From contig MNWR01000065.1 in assembly GCA_001872725.1 (NCBI GenBank), positions 1-64,000 of the forward strand: a DNA stretch of 64,000 bases. Direction: 5' to 3'. The notes beneath the pieces were generated by a model. It searched no databases and was not told the DNA's origin. It worked only from the letters and a program-made list of their open reading frames with translations. This DNA comes from Proteobacteria bacterium CG1_02_64_396 (lineage in GTDB: Bacteria; Pseudomonadota; MNWR01; CG1-02-64-396). Every line of letters begins with the position of its first letter. Within the stretch, counting starts at the first letter, position 1. Below, one piece after another: positions 25,611-33,812 of this stretch. Made by a program: the position numbers and the translations under genes.

Positions 25611-27725
25611 TTACTTGCTGGTCATGGTGTAGGCACCATCCCAGTCGTCGGGGGGGGGCGATGTCAGGTAGTCGCGTGCCCGGCAAGCCATGGGGTCGGC
25701 AAAGGCAAGTCCTTGGGCCGCCAGGGTTTCGTAGCCTTGGGCCGCCTGATCGAAACGCCGCTCTAGATAATCCTTCCAGGTTTGCTCCACCAGTGGTTGC
25801 TGGGCGGCAAAGCTGTCCGGCACCAGAGTGAAGATCGTCACCGGGACCTTCTTGCCTTTGACCTTCACCTTGTCGACCGGCAGCAACACCCCCGGAACCT
25901 CGGCATCACCCAGGGCCTGGACCAGATCCTCGGTGCACAGGATGTGGGCGTGGTACATCTTGGTCAGCCCCTCCAGGCGGCTGGTCAGGTTCACCGCATC
26001 GCCGATGATGGTGTAGTCGAAGCGGATGTCGGCCCCCATGTTGCCCACCACCGCTTCGCCGGTATGCAGTCCGATGCCGATGTCGATCTCCGGCTCGCCC
26101 CGCTTGCGCTGATCGGCGTTGAATTCATGGAGCGCCTCGATCATGTGCAGCGCCGCCGTTAATCCCCGCGCCGGGTGGTCCGGCACATTGAGGGGGGCGT
26201 TCCAGAAGGCCATGACCGCATCGCCGATGTATTTATCGAGGGTGCCAAATTCGTCCATGACGATCTTGGTCATGGGGGCCAGATAACGGTTGAGCAGTGA
26301 GACCATCTCTTCGGCAGAAAGCTTTTCAGATAGGGTGGTGAAGCCGCGAATGTCTGAAAAGAGGATGGTCAGCGGCTTGCGCGCCCCACCCAGCGCCAGG
26401 GCGTCGGGATCGCGCAGCAGCTGGTCGACCAGGCCGGGCGAGACATACGACCCGAAAGCCTGACGCAAAAAGCGACCACGGCGGTCGACCACTAGGGTGA
26501 AATACCCTTGGACCGCAGTGTAGTTAATCAACAGAGTGAAAAAGCCGTAGGAGGGATTGATTTGCCACCCTTGTACCCCGATGCCCCAACGGGTGGCCCA
26601 GACCATGAGCGCGATGCCGACGATTAAGCCGCCAATCCCGGCCATGGTGCTTTTGTAGCGCCAGATGACGAAGGCAACCAGCATGGGAGCAATCAGGATG
26701 AGCAGCGCCTCAAGAAGGAACGATTCGGCCCCCGCGCTTAAGAAACGCCCTTGCAGGATTTGCGAGCAGGCGGTGGCGTGGATCTCGACCCCGGGGTAAT
26801 CGGGGGCGATGGGGGTGACCCGGACGTCGTAAATGCCGGTGGCGGTGGCGCCGATGAAGACGATCTTCCCTTTGATCTGCTCCGGGGTGATCTTGCCGGT
26901 GATGACGTCGACCGCCGACCAGGTGGTGATGGTTTTGGCCGGACCGTAGTAATCCAGGGCGATTTGACCGTACTCGTCGGTGTTGACCGGCAGGGGGAGG
27001 TTTTCGTCGTCCAGCGGTTCGACCGAAACCCCGGTGACTCCGAAACGATCCAGGGTCACCGCCACCTCGCTACTGCGGGCGGTGGCCAAAGCGGCGGTGG
27101 CCAAGGTCGGCAGCAGCACCTTATGGACCGAAACCACCGCCTGATAACGGCGGATCACCCCATCGGCGTCGGGCACCACATTGAAGGAGCCTGCCATGTC
27201 GGCATGGTCGAGCAGGTCGGCCAGTCCCGGCTCGGCGTTGTCGTACTTGTAGAACAGCTGATCCGGGTCGATCTCGGGTTTATTGAGGATGTTGAGGTTG
27301 GTGACCGAGAAGGGGTCCAGAAGCTCCAGTGCCCCTTGGTAATGGGGATCGGTAGTCCCGAAAAACCCGGCCACTACATGGCCGTTGGCGGCAAAGGCGT
27401 CGGCGAGCGCCGCATCGGCCTCGGGCGACTCGGGCTCGGCGAAGACCACGTCGAGCGCGGTGGTCGAGGCCGGAGCCAGCGCCTCGATCAGTTTGGCGGT
27501 GGTCTGCCGGGGCCAAGGCCAGCGCCCCAACGCCTGAAGACTGGGTTCGTCGATGGCGACAATCACCACCCGAGGGTCGGGGGAGCTGACCGGTCGGTCG
27601 GCCATCACCACATCCTGGGCCTTGAGATCGAGGAGCTGAAACAACCTCGGTTTGGCAAAATCGAGGGTAAAACCCAGGAGTACCGAAACCAGGGTAATCA
27701 GAACGACGATCAGTCGGCCCGCCAT
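25611..27725 (-). CDS. CHASE2-domain adenylate/guanylate cyclase (first copy)
   Basis: A 704-residue membrane sensor cyclase. A signal-anchor helix (1-22) is followed by a periplasmic CHASE2 domain (VVIVAIDEPSLQALGRWPWPR to GVEIHATACSQIL, about 50-325), three membrane helices (about 335-420) and a class III cyclase domain. The catalytic domain carries both metal Asp (FSDIRGF, about residue 455; KYIGDAVMAFW, about 497) and DYTIIGDAVNLTSRLEG. The Lys/Asp pattern favours ATP. A helical tail ends in PPPDDWDGAYTMTSK. It starts four bases after the FecR gene, indicating cotranscription. Confidence 0.92.
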   Translation of the reverse strand: MAGRLIVVLITLVSVLLGFTLDFAKPRLFQLLDLKAQDVVMADRPVSSPDPRVVIVAIDEPSLQALGRWPWPRQTTAKLIEALAPASTTALDVVFAEPESPEADAALADAFAANGHVVAGFFGTTDPHYQGALELLDPFSVTNLNILNKPEIDPDQLFYKYDNAEPGLADLLDHADMAGSFNVVPDADGVIRRYQAVVSVHKVLLPTLATAALATARSSEVAVTLDRFGVTGVSVEPLDDENLPLPVNTDEYGQIALDYYGPAKTITTWSAVDVITGKITPEQIKGKIVFIGATATGIYDVRVTPIAPDYPGVEIHATACSQILQGRFLSAGAESFLLEALLILIAPMLVAFVIWRYKSTMAGIGGLIVGIALMVWATRWGIGVQGWQINPSYGFFTLLINYTAVQGYFTLVVDRRGRFLRQAFGSYVSPGLVDQLLRDPDALALGGARKPLTILFSDIRGFTTLSEKLSAEEMVSLLNRYLAPMTKIVMDEFGTLDKYIGDAVMAFWNAPLNVPDHPARGLTAALHMIEALHEFNADQRKRGEPEIDIGIGLHTGEAVVGNMGADIRFDYTIIGDAVNLTSRLEGLTKMYHAHILCTEDLVQALGDAEVPGVLLPVDKVKVKGKKVPVTIFTLVPDSFAAQQPLVEQTWKDYLERRFDQAAQGYETLAAQGLAFADPMACRARDYLTSPPPDDWDGAYTMTSK

Positions 27726-27729
27726 GATG

Positions 27730-28848
27730 TTATTGCCCCAGGAAGAAGCGAACAGATTTGGCGTGGGGACCGGAGGGGAACCGCGTCAGGTAGTCGTTGA
27801 AGACCCCCCTGGCCTCATCGGTCCGCCCCTGGTCTTGATAGAGCATCCCCAGGTTAAACAGCCCCGGCTCCAACGCCTGGGTTTGGGGGAATTCGGTCAG
27901 GATGTGGCGGTAGGCCTGTTCGGCTTTGGTCAAATCCCGGGTACCACGGGCGTGGATCCCGCCTCGCAGCAGCCAGCCCTCCCCTTGCACCTCGGCATCT
28001 GGGTCGAGCGCCATGGCGCAGGCGATGGTGGTCTCCGCGTCGCGCCACACCGAGCGCTCCATCAGCAGATGGGCGTAGTTGAGGTTCCAACGAGCCAGCA
28101 TGGCCGGGAGCCGCTCCAGTGCCTTCCAATCGGCGGGAATGGTGGGATCGGTCGAGGCGCGTAGCGCCTTGTGGGCGGCGGCGAGCAGCGGGTCGTCGGC
28201 AATGTCTGTGGCGGCAATCGGAGGGTGCCCCGTGGTCGACTCGGTCATCTTGCCGGCGGTGCTGTGCACCTCGGAGGAGTAATCGGCGGGGGGGGCCAGC
28301 GGATAGCCGTTAGGTCCAAGCGCCATCGAGGTCTCTTTGGCGGGTGGGCTCCCCGCGGCCACATTCCCCTCGTCGGTAAAGATCATCCCTACGTTCTTGT
28401 CTGAGACGGCGACAAAATCGGTTCCGCGCACACCGGCAACCAGGGTGGGGGTGCGTACCTCCCAACGGTCGTTCCCTTGGAATTTGGCTACCACCGCCCG
28501 CACCTTGCCCGAAATCAGCGAGAAGATCGATTCGCGCTCCGAGGTCTGCACCCGGAAACGCTGGATCTCCAACTCGGAGCGGTTGCCGATCTGAAGTTGG
28601 GAGCCATCGCGCAGTCGGACGATGGCCCGGCTTTGATCGCCGGTTTTGATCCGGTCGCCGACAAAGACATTGGTGCCGACCGTGATCGGTTCGGAACCGC
28701 CGCGTTCGACCCGTACCACCTCCCCTTGGGCCTCGATCACCTCTCCAGCAGGTGGACGGGCGTGGGCCGGTTGTACAAGCACCAGCATCAATACCAGCGC
28801 CATTAAGCTGCGCAGCCACAAGGTTAATCGAGGGAGAGTGTGTTCCAT
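27730..28848 (-). CDS. Exported FecR-domain protein with C-terminal TPR
   Basis: A 372-residue protein. The start ATG 28848 (TGGAG upstream) opens a signal peptide ending HARPPAG; an in-frame extension to 28941 is not supported. Residues about 35-170 are a FecR domain with GDRIKTGDQSRAIVRLRDGSQLQI and the hallmark TPTLVAGVRGTDF. Residues about 230-372 are TPR-like. Unlike iron-regulatory FecR there is no neighbouring sigma factor; the partner is the cyclase four bases downstream. A role presenting an envelope signal to CHASE2 is inference. Confidence 0.88.
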   Translation of the reverse strand: MEHTLPRLTLWLRSLMALVLMLVLVQPAHARPPAGEVIEAQGEVVRVERGGSEPITVGTNVFVGDRIKTGDQSRAIVRLRDGSQLQIGNRSELEIQRFRVQTSERESIFSLISGKVRAVVAKFQGNDRWEVRTPTLVAGVRGTDFVAVSDKNVGMIFTDEGNVAAGSPPAKETSMALGPNGYPLAPPADYSSEVHSTAGKMTESTTGHPPIAATDIADDPLLAAAHKALRASTDPTIPADWKALERLPAMLARWNLNYAHLLMERSVWRDAETTIACAMALDPDAEVQGEGWLLRGGIHARGTRDLTKAEQAYRHILTEFPQTQALEPGLFNLGMLYQDQGRTDEARGVFNDYLTRFPSGPHAKSVRFFLGQ

Positions 28849-29005
28849 GGCTCCAGACTCCGGAGTGAAGGGGAAACCACAACCGGTCGGGAAAATCCCA
28901 ACCGAGTCGAGGGGCTTGCCCCCCCTACGGCGTAAGGGCACCGGGGGGGCAGGCGAGGCTCATCCAGGTGAAAGGTGTTTCATCCAGCGTTGCGGTGGTC
29001 AGCGG

Positions 29006-30181
29006 CTAAAACCCAAAGCCGGTAAAGGTGGCCGAGATCGAGGTGTCGCTGAAGCTGTTGACCTTGAATCCCTGTTTGTTGCCCAGTGCTGCGGCCAGGT
29101 AAACGGTGTTCTCGGGGTATTCGACCCAATAGGTGCCGATCCCCTCGTTTTGAACCGAAAGCACCCAGGCGATCTGTTGCAAGGTCTGTTTGAGGGCCAG
29201 GGAGCTGTTGACGTCGGGCACATTGGCCACGGTGACCTTGACCTTCTTGGTGCTCCCCTTGAAGTGGTTGGAGACCGCCGATACCAGTTGCGGGGCTAGC
29301 TTTTCGGAAAGGGTGTTGAGCGCCTTGTAAGCGGCGTCTTCGGCGGTGGGGCCGCGACCCTGAGCATCGAAGGAGCCAGAGGCAACGATCTGGCTTTGGC
29401 CGTCCGAACGTTTGCTCATGACCCGCCAGGTCACCCGGGCGGTGACCAGCTCGAAGGGCATGGCGATGCCGTAGCCGATGTCGCCTCCCGCTTGACCGGT
29501 CCGAGTGAAGGTGACCTTACCGACCACGGTGTTGTTGGCCAGAAAGGCGTTGAACAGGGAGCGAATGACCACGTCGTTGCCGCTGCGCATCGCCTGTTCG
29601 AGCTCGTAGGCGTTGAGCTTGTGGGGCTGGGAGGCGATGTCGATCACCTCGTATCCCTGCATGGCAAGATCGTTGTTCAGCCGCTCGGCCAGAGGATTGG
29701 ATTCCCGAACGCTGCCGTCGGGCATCTGCACCGGGAAGAAAATCGTCAGAGCGGTGTTTTTGGCCAACATCCCCATGGCCGCCTCGGCCGCCTCGGGGAT
29801 GACGAAGGCCGAGATGGTGGCGCCGTAGGTGTCGCCCCGTTGCCCCTCGCCCAGTACCTGGAAGCCTTTGACGACCCCCCCCGTTTTGGCCTGGATCGCC
29901 TCGTCGACCAGCATGGCGTTTTGCACCAACGACTGGCTCTTAACCTGAACCCCCACCGCCTGCTCGATGGCGGCCCATTTGGCGCGGGCGATGGCTTCAA
30001 GTCTGGCCGAGGGGACATCGCCGTTGATGATGGCCGCCTCGCCGGTCGCCTGGGCGAAAATCCCTTGATCGCCGCCGGGTGGGACGGGCTCGGTTTGGCC
30101 AACCAGGGGCCAGCCTACCAGGAGGAGGGCGGCAAAGGCGCCCCGAATCCAGCGGGTCCAATGGGTTGGATGGGCAGACAT
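29006..30181 (-). CDS. Exported FlgT-like protein
   Basis: A 391-residue protein starting at ATG 30181 (GAGGA upstream) with a signal peptide. Residues about 45-125 (ATGEAAIINGDVPSARLEAIARAK...VKGFQVLGEG...YGATISAFV) match the FlgT N-terminal pattern. The middle (about 140-250) resembles curli/FlgT-type beta folds (VIRSLFNAFLANNTVVGKVTF). The C-terminal part is a further domain of unknown type. No flagellar genes lie nearby, so a flagellar role is not assumed. Confidence 0.7.
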   Translation of the reverse strand: MSAHPTHWTRWIRGAFAALLLVGWPLVGQTEPVPPGGDQGIFAQATGEAAIINGDVPSARLEAIARAKWAAIEQAVGVQVKSQSLVQNAMLVDEAIQAKTGGVVKGFQVLGEGQRGDTYGATISAFVIPEAAEAAMGMLAKNTALTIFFPVQMPDGSVRESNPLAERLNNDLAMQGYEVIDIASQPHKLNAYELEQAMRSGNDVVIRSLFNAFLANNTVVGKVTFTRTGQAGGDIGYGIAMPFELVTARVTWRVMSKRSDGQSQIVASGSFDAQGRGPTAEDAAYKALNTLSEKLAPQLVSAVSNHFKGSTKKVKVTVANVPDVNSSLALKQTLQQIAWVLSVQNEGIGTYWVEYPENTVYLAAALGNKQGFKVNSFSDTSISATFTGFGF

Positions 30182-30246
30182 GGGCAGATTCCTCGGCGCA
30201 ATAACAAAACGTCGGGGCGCGTGTGCGCCCCCCGACGGTTGGTGGA

Positions 30247-31350
30247 TCAATGAACGACGAAGACCACGTTGGCCCCTTCCAGGAAGCTCGCCCCCTGGTT
30301 AGCGGCCAAAATGGCGTCGGCATCCTGCTTGGAAATCCGCAGATCGGCGTTGGGGTCGGCGGTGACCGCACGGATCACCAAGGGATTGCGCAGGCTGCGT
30401 TCTTGCAGGATAGCCCGTCCCTTGCCGACATCATTGGTGTAATCGCCGCAGCCCCGCTTGGCCAGGATCTCCTGGGCGATGCGCGAGGGGTCGTACACCG
30501 CCTCCCCCGATTCGGTGAGGATGCGGTTGACCAGGGCAGGACGGAACGTGGTGCCGACCGCCTCGATGATAAGACCGTCATAAGCCTGGGGAGCGGGGGG
30601 CGGAGCCATCGGGGGGGCATAGGTTGGCGCCATTTGGTTTTGCAGGGCCGGCAACATCCCCTGAATGAACGAACCCGATAGACCGGATCCACCCCGGACC
30701 GGAATACGCAGGTAGACGGTGGCGATCATCATGTTGGGATCGTAGTTCTTGAAGACCGGCTCGAACCCCTTGACGAACCCCTCGACGAAGGTGGCGATTT
30801 TGTCGTCGGTGGCCATGCCGTTCTCCACCGTCGTCGCCCCCATGACCTGGACCCCCTTGAGAATCTCGACCGCTTCACGGTAGGCGGTTACTTGGGCGGC
30901 GCGCAGCGCCATGATCCGGGCCTGAGCGGGGGAGCGGGCGGTGTCGGGGGCAACCGCTTCGCCCGAGACGATCAGGGCACCATCACCCATCAACGCTTGG
31001 TCGAGGCTGGAGACCAGTTGCGGCGGCTGGGTGTAGACCGGTTGCTGCTGTGCCATCGGACGGGGCTGCCCATAGGCCGGCTGTTGATACCCCTGGGGAG
31101 GGGCATATCCCTGGGGTTGTTGATAACCCTGAGGTTGGCCATAGCCCTGAGGTGCCTGCTGATAACCTTGGGGCGCTTGTTGATACCCCTGGGGTTGCCC
31201 ATAGGCAGGGGCTTGTTGCACCGGTTGCTGTTGCACCGGCTGGGAGTAATACCCCTGACCATCCACCGGCGGAGCACTAGGGTAGGTCTCGGCTACCGCG
31301 ACCGATGCGGTCAGGGATATCGCTGCGGCCATAAGAAGAGAACGTTTCAT
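30247..31350 (-). CDS. Exported Gln/Tyr-rich LPP20-like protein
   Basis: A 367-residue protein with a signal peptide (to VAVAE). A low-complexity stretch (about 25-115) of QGYQQAP / QGYQQPQ repeats is followed by an LPP20-like domain ([26 protein letters not shown]). The first domain continues to [15 protein letters not shown], and the C-terminal third resembles the same fold again. No lipobox Cys is seen. Co-directional with the FlgT-like gene 65 bases downstream, it is probably part of the same envelope complex. Confidence 0.75.
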   Translation of the reverse strand: MKRSLLMAAAISLTASVAVAETYPSAPPVDGQGYYSQPVQQQPVQQAPAYGQPQGYQQAPQGYQQAPQGYGQPQGYQQPQGYAPPQGYQQPAYGQPRPMAQQQPVYTQPPQLVSSLDQALMGDGALIVSGEAVAPDTARSPAQARIMALRAAQVTAYREAVEILKGVQVMGATTVENGMATDDKIATFVEGFVKGFEPVFKNYDPNMMIATVYLRIPVRGGSGLSGSFIQGMLPALQNQMAPTYAPPMAPPPAPQAYDGLIIEAVGTTFRPALVNRILTESGEAVYDPSRIAQEILAKRGCGDYTNDVGKGRAILQERSLRNPLVIRAVTADPNADLRISKQDADAILAANQGASFLEGANVVFVVH

Positions 31351-31391
31351 TTTTGGGACTCCTTTTCAACCCAGACGACAGCACTCGGCCA

Positions 31392-32606
31392 TCAATAAAT
31401 GTTCATGGTTTGCTTGAGAACCTTGATGGCCAGCAGCGCCTCGGCACCATCCACCTCGTCGTCTGGCCTGAATTCTCCGGAGAGCTCGGTCTCCATCAGA
31501 TTGCGGCTGGCCACCGTCTGCACCGCGTTGAACCAGGGGGCGGAGGGGACCACGTCGGGGAAGGGGGACTGCTGCTGACCCAGGAACCGGGTCGGGATGC
31601 TTTGATCGCCGGTCAACTTAATCAGCACATCCTCCAGCACCAGGGCCAGTTCCTTACGATGGATCGGGGCGCTGGGGTAGAAGAGGTAGGCGTTGACCCG
31701 CTTGTCGAACATCGGCTCAAGTCCCCGCACATGCCACTTCATCAAGGTCTCGACCTCAATTTTGAAGGGGGAATCGGTGATATCTGGGGGGGTGAAATCG
31801 GCTTGTCCCGGGGTCTGGGAGCGAACCGGGATGCGCCCAGCGAAGAGTTTGTCGATCTTGAGTTCGTCGACAAACAGCGCCGCCATGTCGCCACGGGTGA
31901 CGGTGTCTTGCATGGCAATCTGTTTGCCGACGTCGCCGACGGTAATGCCCGACATCGCCCGGACGATCCGATCGGTTTTCTTCCAGGCGGCCAGGGCCAG
32001 GGGATGCCACTTGCCGTCACGGCGGGCATCTTGCACCGACTGGAAGGCATCGCGGGCCTTTTGGAAGTCCATGTGTTTGAGGTAGGCCCAACCCATGTAG
32101 TAATCGAGCGCCTCGGCCCCCTGGTAGTAGGGCATTTTCCGCTCGTCGATCCGGTCGATTTTCTTGGCGTCCTCGAAGGCATCGGCCGCATCTTCAAACC
32201 AATCCTGACTGCGCAGGGTGGTGAAATACCGAATGGCGTTGATGTGGCCGATGAGTTCGTCTTCAGGGGTTGCGTCGGCGTATTTGCCCGACTTCTTGTG
32301 GGCATCAACCGCCTTGTCGACATCAACCTGGGAGTAGCCGGCATCGGGATTGGCGGTCGCCTTCACCGCCATAGCGATTGACAGCCCCCCGTAGGCGCGG
32401 CTGAACTCGTCGTCGAGCTGAATGGCCCGGTTGAACTTGCTGATCGCATCGTCGATGCGGTTTTGCTCCAGCAACTCCATCCCGCTGACGGTGTGATGCT
32501 GCGGGTTGTCGGTGGGGGAGACCGGCTTGACCTTCTCGCCGCACCCGGCCAGGACCAGCAGGGTCGCGGCGGCGGTGACGGAGACGATTCGGTGGGAGAG
32601 GTGCAT
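31392..32606 (-). CDS. Lipoprotein with TPR and S-layer-homology-like domain
   Basis: A 404-residue lipoprotein. ATG 32606 has AAGGAGG eight bases upstream; the frame continues open to 33365 over holA but that is antisense noise. Lipobox LAGC is at Cys22. Residues about 40-210 hold TPR-like repeats (ELLEQNRIDDAISKFNRAIQLDDEFSRAYGGL). Residues about 230-400 hold SLH-like motifs (VTRGDMAALFVDEL; IHRKELALVLEDVL; FPDVVPSAPWFNAVQTVASRNLM). SLH domains bind cell-wall or surface polymers. First gene of the run that leads to the cyclase. Confidence 0.83.
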   Translation of the reverse strand: MHLSHRIVSVTAAATLLVLAGCGEKVKPVSPTDNPQHHTVSGMELLEQNRIDDAISKFNRAIQLDDEFSRAYGGLSIAMAVKATANPDAGYSQVDVDKAVDAHKKSGKYADATPEDELIGHINAIRYFTTLRSQDWFEDAADAFEDAKKIDRIDERKMPYYQGAEALDYYMGWAYLKHMDFQKARDAFQSVQDARRDGKWHPLALAAWKKTDRIVRAMSGITVGDVGKQIAMQDTVTRGDMAALFVDELKIDKLFAGRIPVRSQTPGQADFTPPDITDSPFKIEVETLMKWHVRGLEPMFDKRVNAYLFYPSAPIHRKELALVLEDVLIKLTGDQSIPTRFLGQQQSPFPDVVPSAPWFNAVQTVASRNLMETELSGEFRPDDEVDGAEALLAIKVLKQTMNIY

Positions 32607-32782
32607 CGGTGTGTCCTCCTTGGGGATTCGGTGGGTGGGATCCAACGCGATCTGATAGGTTGAGCGGCGCCGAACGACGCCATGGGGTTTCATCGGCGGG
32701 CCCAAATTATGGGGCGAAAGAGGTTGTATACCTTCCCCCCAGCACTGGCAAGACCCGCGTTCACAGGGGGTTGTGGCCAGGG

Positions 32783-33802
32783 TCACACCTTGGGGCGAAT
32801 GGGGCTCTGGGTGGGGCGGTCGGCAAAAAATCGGGCGATCCAGCGCTCCAGTCCCCGGTCCGGCTCGCCGGTTTTGACCCCACGGTCGACCTCTGAGAGG
32901 GTTGCCAGAGCGGCGATGGCGCGGTCGCGGCTCCAACGCCGCATTCCCCCCGCGAAGGTTCGTTGTTGCTTCCAGAACACCCGCAGGGTCTTGGCGATTT
33001 GCTCCGGATGTTGGCCTGCCTGGGCCAGGGCGTGCCCCTGCACGATCAGGCGCAGGTTCGAGGCCAAACGAAACAGGATTTGCGGCGGCTCGATGCCCGC
33101 AGCCCGCAAGCGGCGCAGTTGACGCAGGGCTTGGGCCGGATCCCGCTGGTAGAAGGCTGCCTCCATCTCTTGAAAACCGCCGGTCTGATCGTTCACCGCC
33201 ACCGCCTCGACGTGCTCCTCCCGGATGACCCCCCCGCTTCCCCACAGGGTGAGTTTGTCCAGCTCCTGGGCAAGCAGCGGCAGGTCGTGGCAGTAGTCGA
33301 TAAGCAGTTCTTTGGCATCCTGGGTCATCTCCAGGTCGGCCTCGTCGAGTCGGTGAATCAGCCACTGCATCCGTTGTGGGCGGTCCAGGGGGTAGAAGAG
33401 GGCGACGACCCCGTGTTGCGCCACCGCCTTGAACAGTTTGCCATTCTTGAATTTGGGATCGACCCGCTCGCGGGAGACCAGTACCAGACTGAGCGAGGCG
33501 CGTTGCTCGGCCAGCAACGCGGCGATCACCCCGGCGCCGTCCCCTTTAATCTGATGGGCATCCTCAATCACGACCACCGATTGCCGGGCGAACAGGCTCG
33601 GCTGTGGCAGCTGGGTCGCCAAGGTTTTGGCGTCGCAGCTTGAGCCGACCAGACGAACCCACTCAGCCTCCTGTCCGGTCCAATGGTGGCGCAACAGGGT
33701 CATGGCGTGATCGATGCCCCACCCCTCCTCCCCGGCCAGCAACAGCGCGCGCGGGGGGGTACGGTGGAGGTGTTCGAACAGCGCTTCGGGTTTGAGCTCC
33801 AA
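32783..33802 (-). CDS. holA: DNA polymerase III delta subunit
   Basis: Clamp-loader subunit that opens the beta clamp. It starts at TTG 33802 (GAGGATTC upstream), just after the receptor stop, giving 339 residues, the usual length. Matches: LLLAGEEGWGIDHAM, LFARQSVVVIEDAH, LFYPLDRPQRMQWLIHRL, then the C-terminal helices FYQRDPAQALRQLRRLRAAGIEPPQILF. It usually follows lptE; here it follows a TonB-dependent receptor gene with a 10-base gap. Confidence 0.9.
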   Translation of the reverse strand: MELKPEALFEHLHRTPPRALLLAGEEGWGIDHAMTLLRHHWTGQEAEWVRLVGSSCDAKTLATQLPQPSLFARQSVVVIEDAHQIKGDGAGVIAALLAEQRASLSLVLVSRERVDPKFKNGKLFKAVAQHGVVALFYPLDRPQRMQWLIHRLDEADLEMTQDAKELLIDYCHDLPLLAQELDKLTLWGSGGVIREEHVEAVAVNDQTGGFQEMEAAFYQRDPAQALRQLRRLRAAGIEPPQILFRLASNLRLIVQGHALAQAGQHPEQIAKTLRVFWKQQRTFAGGMRRWSRDRAIAALATLSEVDRGVKTGEPDRGLERWIARFFADRPTQSPIRPKV

Positions 33803-33812
33803 TGAAGAATCC

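Noticed and set aside
26751-27800. Plus-strand ORF of 349 codons over the CHASE2 cyclase
   Set aside because: Antisense shadow; Gly/Asp/His-rich composition and no family features.
31392-33365. Extending the SLH-like lipoprotein to 657 residues
   Set aside because: The extra N-terminus is antisense-like to holA coding sequence in another frame; ATG 32606 has a strong ribosome site and lipobox signal.
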